Origin: Altererythrobacter lutimaris
Lineage (GTDB): Bacteria > Pseudomonadota > Alphaproteobacteria > Sphingomonadales > Sphingomonadaceae
NCBI RefSeq assembly: GCF_013371495.1
Contig: NZ_JABWTA010000001.1
Span: 248,001-312,000 of the forward strand
Length of the DNA: 64,000 bases
Direction of reading: 5' to 3'
The position numbers were made by a program, and so were the translations under genes. Below, piece by piece: positions 44,734-53,832 of the stretch. Numbering within the stretch: the stretch's first letter is position 1; each line of letters begins with the position of its first letter. The notes under the pieces were generated by a model, which saw nothing but the letters and a program-made list of their open reading frames with translations, had not been told where the DNA came from and did no database searches.

Positions 44734-47382
44734 ATGCGTTTTTCTTTTGCCGGCTCTGCCGGTTCACCCCGTTATGCCCTTCTTGCCGGCGTAGCGGCTA
44801 CAGCCATGTCTGTTCCATCTGTTGCATTTGCACAGGACGAAGCCAGCGATGTTGCGGCTGAGGAAGAGGTCGAGGAGTTTGACAATGTCATCGTTGTGAC
44901 CGCGACGAAGCGTGAGCAGACATTGCAAGAAACCCCGATTTCTGTGTCGGTCACAAGCGGCGAGACGCTTGAGCAAGCGCAAATTCGCGACGTGCTCGAC
45001 CTCCAGACTGTTGCTCCTTCACTGCGCGTTAGCCAGCTGCAAAGTTCGTCGAACACCACATTCTTTATTCGCGGTTTCGGCAACGGCGCCAACAACTTCG
45101 GACTAGAGCCGTCTGTCGGCGTGTTCATCGACGGCGTTTATCGCTCGCGCAGTGCAGGCGCACTAAGTGACCTTGCAAACGTCCAGCGTATCGAGGTTCT
45201 GCGCGGCCCGCAGTCAACGCTGTTCGGCAAGAACGCGTCTGCTGGTGTTATTTCAGTAGTTACCCGTGAGCCGCAATTCGAGTTCGGTGGCAGCGTAGAA
45301 GCGAGCTACGGCAATTTCGACGCTCTTATTCTCAAGGCAGACGTAACTGGCCCGCTTGGTGACAGCGTCGCCTGGTCATTGGATGGTTCGTACAACCGCC
45401 GCGATGGTTATGCGAATATCGTGAATCTCGACGAAGATTTGTCTGACCGTAATCGCTGGAGCGCTCGCGCTCAGCTGCTTATTGAACCATCGCCAGACCT
45501 GAAGGCACGTATCATCGCTGACTATGCGAAGATTGATGAAGTTTGTTGTACGGTTGGGAACATCCTGAATGGTCCGACCGGAGCTGCGATCTTTGGTGTC
45601 GGTGGTGCGATCGATCCTGAAAATCTTTTCAGCTATGACACATTCTTGAGCCAGGCTCCCAAGAACACCGTCGACAATTACGGGATTTCAGGTCAGATCG
45701 ATTGGAACGTCGGCGCGCTTTCTGTCACGTCGATCACTTCTTATCGTAAGCTTGAGAACTTCTTCGATCAGGACATCGACTTCACCAGTGCGGATCTTGC
45801 TAGCGAATTCCGCGATCAGGACGTGAAGACCTTTACGCAGGAAGTTCGTGTTGCTTCTGACTTTGACGGACCCTTTAACTTCCTGCTTGGTGGCTACTTC
45901 TTCGACGAGTCGATCGAGCAAGAAAGCGAGATCGCAACCGGTGGTGATTTCCGTCAGTATGGTGAGTTTCTTGCCGCAGCGGCAACGGGCGACCCGACGT
46001 TTAGCTTCAACACGATTGAAGGGGCACTTGGCCTAGCTCAGGACAGCATCTTCACGACGCCGCTCCTGACTAGCGAGGACTACTCGATGGAGAACCAAGC
46101 TTGGTCGATCTTCGGTACGTTCGATTTTGAACCATTCGATGGGCTCGTGCTAACAGCCGGCTTCAACTACACCGATGACAAGAAGGATTTCGCGCTCAGT
46201 CAGACGTCATTTGATCCTCTGGCGAACGTCAACCTTGTTGATGCGTTCATTACGATTGCAAGCGGCGGTACAATCACAACGCGCGACCAGTTCTTGGCAT
46301 TGCCGCAGGCGAATCAGGACGCATTGGCTGCAGGCGCACTCAATCCGCTTGTGAACCCGTTCCTGGGCTTGGCCGACTTCCAGTTCCAGCCTCCATTCCT
46401 CAATTTGCCAAATGCGATTGAAGATGGCCGGACACGCGACGATGATTTCTCGTACACGCTGCGCGCAGCATACGATCTGTCTGACCGACTGAACGTCTAT
46501 CTGAGCTACGCAACGGGTTTCAAGGCGAGCTCTGTCAACCTTTCGCGTGACAGCCGTCCGGCATTTGGTGATTTCATCCCGGGTCCGATCCCGACCAATC
46601 CATTGACTATGGATCCACTGAATGCGGTTCTGGGCGGGAGTAACTTCCTTGCCCCATCTTCGCCGATCACTGATGCTGGCCTTCCGATCACGAACCTGAC
46701 CACAGGATCGCGTTTTGCTGGGCCAGAAGAAGCGACAGTCTGGGAAATCGGCCTGAAGGGCAACCTCCCGGGCGTCGGCTTCAACCTCGCGATCTTCGAT
46801 CAGGAACTGGAAGGCTTCCAAGATTTCCTGTTCACGGGCACTGGCTTCCAACTGACCAACGCTGGTAAGCAGTCCGTACGTGGTTTCGAATTTGATACGA
46901 CGATCACACCTGCTGATCCGTTGGTGCTGACCTTCGCAATTACGCACTTGGATCCGCTGTTTGACGAGTTCGTTGACGGTCCTGCTGGCGACCTTTCGGG
47001 CACCCGCCCCGCGGGTATCCCAAGCTGGGCGATCTCGACCTCGGCGACATACACGCACGAGTTCAATTCTGGTGCTCGCCTGATCTCACGCGTCGATTAC
47101 AACCATGAATCGAACGTGCAGATACTGACGGCAGTTGGCGGCTTTGGCTCGCTTGAGAACAACGCGGCAATCGCTCGCAACTACACTCGTGAGATCAACC
47201 TTGTGAATGCGTCCATGACGCTGGCCCTCAATAATGGTCTTGAGCTTGGCCTCTGGGGTCGTAACCTGTTCGACGATCAGTACATCTCAACGATATTCCC
47301 GAGCGTTGCACAAGCTGGATCGATCTCGGGCTATCCAAGCGTTCCACGTACATATGGTGCGCTCGTCCGCTTCAAGTTCTAA
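44734..47382 (+). CDS. TonB-dependent outer-membrane receptor
   Basis: An 882-residue TonB-dependent receptor. It has a signal peptide ending near PSVAFAQDE, a TonB-box-like VIVVTATKREQTLQETPISVSV, a plug domain with FFIRGFGNGANNFGLEPSVGVFIDGVY and VLRGPQSTLFGKNASAGVISVVT, and a 22-strand barrel with a C-terminal Phe (GALVRFKF). ATG 44734 follows GAGGAGA. A TTGTAC / TAATTT pair 16 bases apart about 80 bases upstream could be the promoter. The substrate is unknown; the sequence resembles the large sphingomonad group annotated for siderophores or carbohydrates. Confidence 0.95.
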   Translation: MRFSFAGSAGSPRYALLAGVAATAMSVPSVAFAQDEASDVAAEEEVEEFDNVIVVTATKREQTLQETPISVSVTSGETLEQAQIRDVLDLQTVAPSLRVSQLQSSSNTTFFIRGFGNGANNFGLEPSVGVFIDGVYRSRSAGALSDLANVQRIEVLRGPQSTLFGKNASAGVISVVTREPQFEFGGSVEASYGNFDALILKADVTGPLGDSVAWSLDGSYNRRDGYANIVNLDEDLSDRNRWSARAQLLIEPSPDLKARIIADYAKIDEVCCTVGNILNGPTGAAIFGVGGAIDPENLFSYDTFLSQAPKNTVDNYGISGQIDWNVGALSVTSITSYRKLENFFDQDIDFTSADLASEFRDQDVKTFTQEVRVASDFDGPFNFLLGGYFFDESIEQESEIATGGDFRQYGEFLAAAATGDPTFSFNTIEGALGLAQDSIFTTPLLTSEDYSMENQAWSIFGTFDFEPFDGLVLTAGFNYTDDKKDFALSQTSFDPLANVNLVDAFITIASGGTITTRDQFLALPQANQDALAAGALNPLVNPFLGLADFQFQPPFLNLPNAIEDGRTRDDDFSYTLRAAYDLSDRLNVYLSYATGFKASSVNLSRDSRPAFGDFIPGPIPTNPLTMDPLNAVLGGSNFLAPSSPITDAGLPITNLTTGSRFAGPEEATVWEIGLKGNLPGVGFNLAIFDQELEGFQDFLFTGTGFQLTNAGKQSVRGFEFDTTITPADPLVLTFAITHLDPLFDEFVDGPAGDLSGTRPAGIPSWAISTSATYTHEFNSGARLISRVDYNHESNVQILTAVGGFGSLENNAAIARNYTREINLVNASMTLALNNGLELGLWGRNLFDDQYISTIFPSVAQAGSISGYPSVPRTYGALVRFKF

Positions 47383-47405
47383 GCTTGAGCAACAAACCTT
47401 AGATA

Positions 47406-47434
47406 AAGGGGTCGGTGAAAACCGGCCCCTTTTT
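47406..47434 (+). terminator. Intrinsic terminator of the TonB receptor gene
   Basis: AAGGGGTCGGT and ACCGGCCCCTT pair around GAAA (one T-G pair), followed by TTTT: a textbook intrinsic terminator. It also rules out a start for the RDD gene before about 47435. Confidence 0.9.
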
Positions 47435-47495
47435 CGTTGTAACGTGTAGTTTTATGTGGTGCATTGCTGTCGCAATCACTGGAGGGAGTGTTTCA

Positions 47496-47948
47496 ATGGA
47501 ATATGGCGGTTTCTGGATCAGAGTGGGGGCTTATCTCGTCGACTTGGTCATCATGATCATCTTTATGAGCATTGTTGGCTTCATCTTTGGTGAGAATATT
47601 TTTGACACGACGTCTGCAGCATCTGTCTCCTACGGCGCGACCGACCTGATCGGATTGATCGTAGGTATTGCCTATTTCGCTGGCTTTGAATCGTCGAGTT
47701 GGCAAGCAACACCTGGCAAGCGCGCGCTTGGCTTGATCGTTACAGATTCCAGCGGAGGAAGGATTTCTTTCCTGCGTGCCCTTGGTCGCTACTTTGCAAA
47801 AATCCTCTCCGGCCTGATCCTGTTTATCGGATACATCATGGTCGGGTTCACGGAGCGCAAGCAGGGCTTGCATGACTTCCTTGCCAGCACGCTTGTCATC
47901 AAGGGGCAGCCAGGTACGGCAGGGGTAGATCCGTCAGTCTTTTCCTGA
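47496..47948 (+). CDS. RDD family membrane protein
   Basis: A 150-residue RDD protein with three hydrophobic segments. The namesake motif is GFWIRVGAYLVDLVIMIIF (Arg-x-x-x-Tyr-x-x-Asp), and the second signature TPGKRALGLIVTDSSG precedes the last segments. ATG 47496 is preceded by GGAGGGAGTG. The upstream part of the open frame overlaps the TonB receptor terminator and is not used. Function unknown; some RDD proteins are Na+/H+ antiporters. It converges on the ybbP-like gene. Confidence 0.9.
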   Translation: MEYGGFWIRVGAYLVDLVIMIIFMSIVGFIFGENIFDTTSAASVSYGATDLIGLIVGIAYFAGFESSSWQATPGKRALGLIVTDSSGGRISFLRALGRYFAKILSGLILFIGYIMVGFTERKQGLHDFLASTLVIKGQPGTAGVDPSVFS

Positions 47949-47958
47949 GGATTACCGG

Positions 47959-50484
47959 CTAAAGTTCGCGTAGCGCGCGGTTCGGTTTCGCTCTCAGCAA
48001 TGGGAGCGAACCGGCCAGCGCAAAGCCGACCACCAATGTGAGGCCAAATCCGAGGACAGCGAAGACTTCGCCCCAATTGGGCAGCCAGTCGAACTCGAAC
48101 AGTTGGGTCACGATAACCCAGGCCAGCAGGGTTCCAAGACCCAGAGCTACGCCTGCCAAAAGCAAGGCGAGCAGACCGTATTCCAGTAATTGCATGAGCA
48201 AGACCTGTTTGCGGCTTGCACCGAGCACACGCAGGATGACCGTGTCATACATGCGCGCAGCGCGCGCGGCAGCGATGGCTCCCAAGAGCACAGCTAGGCC
48301 AGCCAGCACCGCAACGGATGCGGCAGCTAAAGTCGCCAAGGCAACTTGCTCCAGGATAGTGCGTGCTTCCTTCAGGACTTCGCCCACTTCGATAACGGAG
48401 CTTGAAGGGAAAGCGCGAACGAGATCGCGCAACAATGTCCGGTCTTCCGCGCCCGGCGTCAGTTCAATCGTCGCCGCAAGGTTATGCGGTGCGTCCGCCA
48501 GCGCATTGCGGCTGAACACGAATACATAGTTGAAGCCCATGCTTTCCCAGTCGATCCGGCGCAAGTTCTCGACCCGTGCTGTGCGTTCGACGCCAAGGAC
48601 GCCGACGGTTATGTAGTCGCCGATTGCAATGCCTGCAGCGGCTGCGAAATCCGCATCGAGCGAGACCAAAGGTTCACCAGTATGTTCGGCAGCCCACCAA
48701 TCACCTTCCGTCAGCACATTGCCCATCGGAAGCTCGTCTGCATAGGTGAGGCCGCGCTCACCGCGTAGCGCCCAGGCATTGTCAGGAATGCGATCAAGCT
48801 CGGACACGCGTTGCATATTGTCTCGCGGGCCATAGGCAAGGACAGCGCCCCGCAGTGTAGGAACAGCGCGAATGTCCGCTTCCGGCAGCTTATCCAGCAC
48901 CAACTGCTCGAACTCGGCCTGACGCTCAACCGGGATATCGAGCACGAAATAGTCAGGCGCCTGTTGAGGCACTCGCTGCTCGATATTGCCGTTGATCGCG
49001 CTTTGTACAGCGGCGAGCAGGACAAAAGCGGCTAGCCCGAAGCCCAGCGCTGTAACTAGTGCTCCCGTTGGCGCACCAGGGCGATGCAGGTTCGCCAGCG
49101 CATTGCGGAGCAGCGGATTGCTAGACCGGGGCAATCGCGTCGCCAGATCGCGGATCGCGACGCCGATTGCAGCCAGCAGAGCGAGCGCAAATGCAGCACC
49201 GAGCAGGAAGCCAGCAGATAGACGCACATCAGCTGTAGTGGCCAAAGCCAGCGCGCAAATCGCGCCTATGCCCGCGAGCGTCCAAGCGAGCGCACGTTTG
49301 TCACGGCCCAGAGGTGCGACGCGAGCACGCATCAGCGCCATGGCTGGAAAGCTGCGGGCGCGTAGCAAGGGCGTTGCAGCAAAGGCGAACGCTACGAGCA
49401 AACCATAAGCTGCAGCGAGCACGAGCGGTCCCGGTTCGATCACCACGCCGCGCTCTACAGGCAAGAGTCCTTCCAAGGCGACCGCGAGGACAGGAGTGAC
49501 ACCAACACCGACGAGCAGGCCTGCGATCGTGCCAACGGCGGCCGCCGCAGCGATCTGAAGCGCGTAGATCCGGACGATGTCGCCGCTCTTTGCGCCTAGC
49601 ACTTTAAGCGTTGCTATGCTTGTTCGGCGCGCTTCCAGATAGGACGCGACACCGCCGCCAATACCGATGCCAGCGATCACAAGCGCGGCAAGCCCGACCA
49701 GCGTGAGAAAGTCGCTCATTTGCCGAACAAAACGGTCAGCACCGGGCGAAGCGCGGTCGCGTGTGCGCGTGTCCAGGCCGCTTTCCGGGAATTGTTCTTC
49801 GAGAGCTTCTTCGACGGCTTCAGGTTCCTGTCCGGCATTGTCGAATGCTACGCGCACTTTGCTTTCGTAGAGCGAGCCTGGTGCCAGCAGGCCTGCGCGA
49901 GCCGGCACTTCTTCGCGGACAATAACGGTAGGCCCAAGCTGGAAGCCTTCGGACAAACGGTCCGGCTCATTGTCGATCACACCTGCGGCTTTCAGATCGA
50001 CAGTTCCGACTTTGAAAGTTTCGCCAACACCAATACCAAGCCGGTCCAATGCGCTTTGTGCGACCCAAGCTTCGCCGGGGGAGGGCGCGCCTGCTTCGCT
50101 TCCGTCTGCTAGCGTGAGAACGCCGTAAAGCGGCCAATTGTCGTCGATGGCTTTCAGTTCGATCGGTGCAGCACCGTCTGCGGTAGTTGCCATGGCTTGC
50201 ATACGCGTACCGGTGGAAACGCGGCCCAGCGCTTCCAAGGCGGTCATTTCCTCGGTTGAAAGCGGGCGCTGCCAGACTTCGACTTCCAGGTCGCCGCCGA
50301 GCAATTCCTGTCCGCGATCCGAAAGTTCGCGTTCGATGGCTGCTGTCAGCGAGCCAATCGCTGCAAGCGCTGCTGTGCCTAGAAATATGCAAACCAGCAG
50401 CAAGCGCAGCCCTCGAAAGCGCGCGTTCAGATCACGCTTTGCGATGCGCCAAGCGCCGCTCCATGAGAGAGTTGTGCTGCTCAT
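47959..50484 (-). CDS. ABC transporter permease of the YbbP/FtsX-MacB type
   Basis: An 841-residue permease with ten predicted membrane helices. It has one helix near residue 25, three around 265-370, four around 400-485 and two blocks of FtsX repeats, one near the C-terminus (AVLAGLAVLLGAIAAARAARMYDTVILRVLGASRKQVLLMQLLEYG). This is the layout of YbbP, which pairs with YbbA. ATG 50484 is 3 bases after the ATPase stop (TTG 50487 possible). Together with the divergent tesA-type gene this reproduces the widespread ybbAP-tesA locus. The transported lipid or peptide is unknown. Confidence 0.92.
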   Translation of the reverse strand: MSSTTLSWSGAWRIAKRDLNARFRGLRLLLVCIFLGTAALAAIGSLTAAIERELSDRGQELLGGDLEVEVWQRPLSTEEMTALEALGRVSTGTRMQAMATTADGAAPIELKAIDDNWPLYGVLTLADGSEAGAPSPGEAWVAQSALDRLGIGVGETFKVGTVDLKAAGVIDNEPDRLSEGFQLGPTVIVREEVPARAGLLAPGSLYESKVRVAFDNAGQEPEAVEEALEEQFPESGLDTRTRDRASPGADRFVRQMSDFLTLVGLAALVIAGIGIGGGVASYLEARRTSIATLKVLGAKSGDIVRIYALQIAAAAAVGTIAGLLVGVGVTPVLAVALEGLLPVERGVVIEPGPLVLAAAYGLLVAFAFAATPLLRARSFPAMALMRARVAPLGRDKRALAWTLAGIGAICALALATTADVRLSAGFLLGAAFALALLAAIGVAIRDLATRLPRSSNPLLRNALANLHRPGAPTGALVTALGFGLAAFVLLAAVQSAINGNIEQRVPQQAPDYFVLDIPVERQAEFEQLVLDKLPEADIRAVPTLRGAVLAYGPRDNMQRVSELDRIPDNAWALRGERGLTYADELPMGNVLTEGDWWAAEHTGEPLVSLDADFAAAAGIAIGDYITVGVLGVERTARVENLRRIDWESMGFNYVFVFSRNALADAPHNLAATIELTPGAEDRTLLRDLVRAFPSSSVIEVGEVLKEARTILEQVALATLAAASVAVLAGLAVLLGAIAAARAARMYDTVILRVLGASRKQVLLMQLLEYGLLALLLAGVALGLGTLLAWVIVTQLFEFDWLPNWGEVFAVLGFGLTLVVGFALAGSLPLLRAKPNRALREL

Positions 50485-50489
50485 CAATG

Positions 50490-51206
50490 TTACGCCGCGT
50501 TGGCTGCGGTCGAGCCGGTTGTAGCTGTGTCAGAGACAATCTGTCCGTCAGCCATGGTCAAAACGCGCCCGCAGCGTTCAGCCAATTCAGGATCGTGCGT
50601 GATCACAAGCAATGTCGCGCCGCTTTTCTTGCAGCGGCCGAACAGGAGTTCGATGATCTCGTGGCCGGTTGAGGTGTCCAGGTTGCCCGTGGGCTCGTCG
50701 GCAAAGATGAGTTCGGGGCCTGGTGCAATTGCACGGGCAATGGCGACACGCTGCTGCTCGCCGCCCGAGAGCTGGGTCGGGTAGTGGTCGAGCCGGTGGC
50801 CAAGCCCAACCGCTTCCAATTCGGCTGCGGCTCGCTCGCGCACGTCTCTTGCGCCATCCAGCTCCATCGGCGTCGTAACGTTCTCCAGCGCGGTCATGGT
50901 CGGCAGCAAATGGAAAGCTTGCAGCACGATGCCGATGCGTCCGCGCCTCGCATAGGCCAAGCCATCTTCATCCATGCCTGCAAAATCGGCCCCAGCTACG
51001 GTTAATTCGCCGCTATCGGAACGCTCTAGGCCTGACAGAACGGACATGAGCGAACTCTTGCCTGAGCCGGATGGCCCCAGCAAAGCGACGATCTCGCCTT
51101 TGTGAATGTCGAGGTCGATGCCTCGCAGCACTTCAACCGGTGCAGCGCTGCTACCCAGAGTCAGAGTGAGATTTCGGGCACGAATGGCGATTTCAGGGCT
51201 TGTCAC
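50490..51206 (-). CDS. ABC transporter ATP-binding protein, YbbA/LolD-like
   Basis: A 238-residue ATPase: Walker A LLGPSGSGKSSL, Q-loop VLQAFHLLPTMTALENV, signature LSGGEQQRVAIARAI, Walker B ELIFADEPTGNLD and the H-loop VITHDPELA. It forms a transporter with the permease encoded 3 bases downstream. GTG 51206 is the likely start. It is divergent from a tesA-type lipase, as in many proteobacteria. Substrate not known. Confidence 0.95.
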   Translation of the reverse strand: MTSPEIAIRARNLTLTLGSSAAPVEVLRGIDLDIHKGEIVALLGPSGSGKSSLMSVLSGLERSDSGELTVAGADFAGMDEDGLAYARRGRIGIVLQAFHLLPTMTALENVTTPMELDGARDVRERAAAELEAVGLGHRLDHYPTQLSGGEQQRVAIARAIAPGPELIFADEPTGNLDTSTGHEIIELLFGRCKKSGATLLVITHDPELAERCGRVLTMADGQIVSDTATTGSTAANAA

Positions 51207-51281
51207 AATATCCCAATGTCATAGGGCGGGGAGATCGAACATGAATAGCACCATCAAGCTACGATGAAACGAGGCTCGCAG

Positions 51282-52010
51282 ATGCAGAACAGGCTTTGGT
51301 CGATATGTGTTGTAGGAGCGCTTGCTCTATCCCTTGCCGCGTGTGGTTCCGATGCTCCGGAAAGCTCGCCGGGTGAGGCAAGCACAGCAGAGCGTTCGGT
51401 TACGAACGATTCCGAGCTGCCGGAGGTTCCCGTCATGGGGCCGGAAAAGCGTATCCTTGCCTTCGGCAACAGCTTGTTCGCAGGCTATAATGTCGCGCCT
51501 GAAGACAGCTATCCATCAAAGCTCCAGCGCGCGTTGAGAGCGCAAGGCATCAACGCGCAGGTCTATAATGCGGGGGTTTCCGGCGATACGACCGCAGCGG
51601 GGCTGCAACGACTGGCATTCGCCTTAGATGAGCAGGAGACAAAGCCAGATCTCGCTATCATAGAGCTAGGTGGCAACGATTTGCTGCGAGGTCTCTCGCC
51701 TCAGCAATCGCGCGAAAATCTGGCTGCAATGATCGAAGAGCTGCAGTCACGCGATATTGAAGTGCTTCTGATGGGCATGCGCGCGCCGCCAAATTATGGG
51801 CCGGAATTCCAATCCGCGTTTGACGGGATGTATGGTGAGTTGGCGGAGCAGTATTCTGTCGATCTCTATCCATTCTTCCTGGAAGCGATCTATCAAGAGC
51901 CTTCGCTGTTTCAGTCCGACCGCATCCACCCGACCGAGGACGGGATCGAGCGCTTGGTCGAGGCGACGCTGGAAACTGTGAGCGCTGCTTTGCCTCAAGA
52001 CAGAGAGTAA
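51282..52010 (+). CDS. tesA: GDSL/SGNH arylesterase lipoprotein (TesA-like)
   Basis: A 242-residue SGNH hydrolase. A lipobox is present (ALSLAACGS). Block I reads ILAFGNSLFAGYN (GNSL in place of GDSL, keeping the catalytic Ser), block III is ELGGNDLLRG, and block V DRIHPTEDG carries Asp and His. ATG 51282 has GAGG 7 bases upstream and gives the best signal peptide; ATG 51264 is possible. The products of such genes are thioesterase/lysophospholipase enzymes in the periplasm. Divergent from ybbA. Confidence 0.92.
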   Translation: MQNRLWSICVVGALALSLAACGSDAPESSPGEASTAERSVTNDSELPEVPVMGPEKRILAFGNSLFAGYNVAPEDSYPSKLQRALRAQGINAQVYNAGVSGDTTAAGLQRLAFALDEQETKPDLAIIELGGNDLLRGLSPQQSRENLAAMIEELQSRDIEVLLMGMRAPPNYGPEFQSAFDGMYGELAEQYSVDLYPFFLEAIYQEPSLFQSDRIHPTEDGIERLVEATLETVSAALPQDRE

Positions 52011-52013
52011 GAC

Positions 52014-53096
52014 CTAGAGTCGCTCGACGGTTCCGCCAGAGACACGCCATAAGGCTGCTTCTTCCATGATGTCGGCAAAAGGCGCGGCTTCCGTACCCGT
52101 GAGCCAGATTTGCGCTTTGCCCGCGCGTAACCTGTCGAACAAAGCTGTGCGCCGCACCGGATCAAGGTGCGCTGCGACTTCATCTAGAAGCAAGACGCCC
52201 GGCCGTCCGGCGACTGCAAGCACGGAATGCGCGAGCGTAATTGCAATCAGCATCGCTTTCTGCTCGCCCGTTGAGCATGACGCAGCGGGCTGGCCAGAGC
52301 CTGCCATGATCACTTCCAGCTCATCGCGTTGAGGTCCGGTCAGCGCGCGCCCTGCTGCTCGGTCTCGCGCGCGGTTCTCTGCCAGGGCTTGGGCGAGAGC
52401 GGTTGCGTCGTCTGGTCCGCCCGGCCTGTAAGCAAGTACCGGCTTGGCAAAGGGTGCATCAGGCAGGGCCGAGAGTTCATCACTCAGCGCTTCGATCAAA
52501 GCGCGCCGCCCCTCGGCTACGGATGCTCCATGTTCGCCTGCTTGTCCTTCGAGCGCGTCAAGCCAAGTCGCATCACTGGTGCGGTTTTGCTCGAGCAGTT
52601 TGTTGCGTTCGCGCAGGGCAGTCTCATAGCGTGAGGCATGGCGGGCATGTTCGGGTCTGATCGCGAGCGTCATGCGGTCAATAAAACGCCGCCTTGCTCC
52701 CGCGCTATCAGTGAACAGCCCGTCCATCGAAGGCGTCAGCCAGCCAATCGCGAGCCAATCCGCGAGGCTGGCGGCTGTGCTTTCCGCACCGTTCACGCGC
52801 ACCAAGCGGCGGTTGGCGCGCTCTGCTTCGACATAAGTCCCGATCCGCGCGCTTTCATGGCCTTGCTCCTTGAGGCTCGCACCAACAGCAAAGCCGCCAG
52901 AGCCATCAGGACCAGCAATTTCAGGCAAGGCTGCCCGCCTTAATCCTCGTCCTGGCGAGAGGAGCGACAAAGCTTCGAGGATATTGGTTTTTCCCGCCCC
53001 GTTCTCTCCTATCAGGAGGTTGAACTGCGAGGTTTCCGTTAGCGCGGATTCCCGGTGATTTCGGTAGTGAGAGAGTGTGATCCGGTCGAGCGCCAT
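52014..53096 (-). CDS. recF: DNA replication and repair protein RecF
   Basis: A 360-residue SMC-like ATPase of gap repair. Motifs: MALDRITLSHYRNH, Walker A LIGENGAGKTNILEALSLL, CSTGEQKAMLIAITLAH (signature region) and Walker B VLLLDEVAAHLDPVRR. ATG 53096 fits the family N-terminus, with AGGAGA about 9 bases upstream. The gene stands alone, without dnaN or gyrB. It is convergent with tesA and divergent from the pspC microprotein operon. Confidence 0.95.
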   Translation of the reverse strand: MALDRITLSHYRNHRESALTETSQFNLLIGENGAGKTNILEALSLLSPGRGLRRAALPEIAGPDGSGGFAVGASLKEQGHESARIGTYVEAERANRRLVRVNGAESTAASLADWLAIGWLTPSMDGLFTDSAGARRRFIDRMTLAIRPEHARHASRYETALRERNKLLEQNRTSDATWLDALEGQAGEHGASVAEGRRALIEALSDELSALPDAPFAKPVLAYRPGGPDDATALAQALAENRARDRAAGRALTGPQRDELEVIMAGSGQPAASCSTGEQKAMLIAITLAHSVLAVAGRPGVLLLDEVAAHLDPVRRTALFDRLRAGKAQIWLTGTEAAPFADIMEEAALWRVSGGTVERL

Positions 53097-53258
53097 GCTG
53101 GCCATTCTCCTAGCAGGCGATGCGATATTCGCCATGCCCTGGTTCCGCGAAATCCTCAATCCTGATATGTGGTGAAAATTCCCGAATATTGGCGTTCATT
53201 AATGTGGGGTTTATCTTCCAGAATCCCTAAATAATTGAAAACGTGTATGTTCTCAGTT

Positions 53259-53275
53259 TTGGCACACCTCCTGCA
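53259..53275 (+). promoter_or_regulatory. Sigma54-like -24/-12 element upstream of the microprotein-pspC unit
   Basis: TTGGCACACCTCCTGCA has GG (53261-53262), ten bases, then GC (53273-53274), the invariant spacing of sigma54 promoters. The -24 half TTGGCAC is perfect; the -12 half is CTGCA instead of TTGCA. A start near 53286 would leave a leader of about 60 bases. The psp operon of enterobacteria is sigma54-controlled, which makes the match more meaningful. Confidence 0.5.
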
Positions 53276-53344
53276 GTGTATTTGGCAACCGGCAGGAACA
53301 ACCCGCCGGGGCAAGACAAACTCTAAACTGAAAGGTTCACAATC

Positions 53345-53464
53345 ATGTTCGTAGCTTCTGACAACGCCAACAAAGCGACCGCAGCAGTATTCTCACTGGC
53401 TATTTCAGCAGTCTTCTTTGCAATGGCCATCGTTCCAGCAAGCCCTGGCGTATTCGTCGCCTAA
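53345..53464 (+). CDS. 39-aa membrane microprotein A
   Basis: ATG 53345 to TAA 53464. The protein is 39 residues: a short polar start (MFVASDNANKATAAVF), a membrane helix (SLAISAVFFAMAIVPASPGV) and a tiny tail. It shares the pattern A-x-F-x-x-x-x-SAV-x-FA-x-x-I-x-PASPGV with the next microprotein, so the two are paralogues. AAAGG lies about 11 bases upstream. It is not homologous to anything I recognise. Its conservation as a tandem pair in front of pspC argues for a real gene. Confidence 0.7.
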   Translation: MFVASDNANKATAAVFSLAISAVFFAMAIVPASPGVFVA

Positions 53465-53503
53465 GCTTCCTCTGAAACACTTCAAGTAAAGGTTCCCCCG
53501 ACC

Positions 53504-53623
53504 ATGTTTAATTCAGACACAGCCTCTCGCCTTTTTGCAGCCGTCGGCGCTCTCGCAATGTCAGCTGTCGTATTCGCAACCACCATCATCCCGGCATCAC
53601 CCGGTGTGGAGTTCCTCGTATGA
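53504..53623 (+). CDS. 39-aa membrane microprotein B (paralogue of A)
   Basis: ATG 53504 to TGA 53623. It is 39 residues: MFNSDTASRLFAAVGALAMS, a membrane helix through VVFATTIIPASPGV, and the tail EFLV. It matches microprotein A in length, helix position and the IxPASPGV motif. Its stop overlaps the pspC ATG (ATGA), so the three are one translationally coupled unit. A role beside PspC in sensing or responding to inner-membrane stress is inferred from the context only. Confidence 0.75.
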   Translation: MFNSDTASRLFAAVGALAMSAVVFATTIIPASPGVEFLV

Positions 53624-53832
53624 CCAATTCACCTATCAAACCGAGTGGTAATGGCACCCCGGGATTTCACCTGGACAAGACTTATGGAAAAATCTTCGGT
53701 GTATGTGGCGGTATCGCTAACTATGCCGGCATCGACCCAATGTGGGTCCGCATCGGCTTCGTCGTCGGCGCATTTGTAAGTCTCGGCACGGCCGCATTGG
53801 TATACGGCGCGATCGCATTGATCGCTGACTAA
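53620..53832 (+). CDS. pspC: PspC-domain membrane protein
   Basis: A 70-residue PspC-type protein. The motif LDKTYGKIFGVCGGIANYAGIDPMWVRIGFVV precedes one membrane helix (GAFVSLGTAALVYGAIALIA). PspC activates the phage-shock response by pulling PspA from PspF when the inner membrane is stressed. pspA, pspB and pspF are not in the window. The gene overlaps microprotein B by ATGA. A long-range inverted repeat and a stem-loop follow downstream. Confidence 0.9.
   Translation: MTNSPIKPSGNGTPGFHLDKTYGKIFGVCGGIANYAGIDPMWVRIGFVVGAFVSLGTAALVYGAIALIAD

Noticed and set aside
46207..47058. 283-codon minus-strand frame inside the TonB receptor
   Set aside because: Arg/Glu-rich antisense product with no known domain; the receptor frame is complete.
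47415..47495. Upstream extension of the RDD gene (start at 47415)
   Set aside because: It would start inside the TonB receptor terminator; ATG 47496 has a ribosome site.
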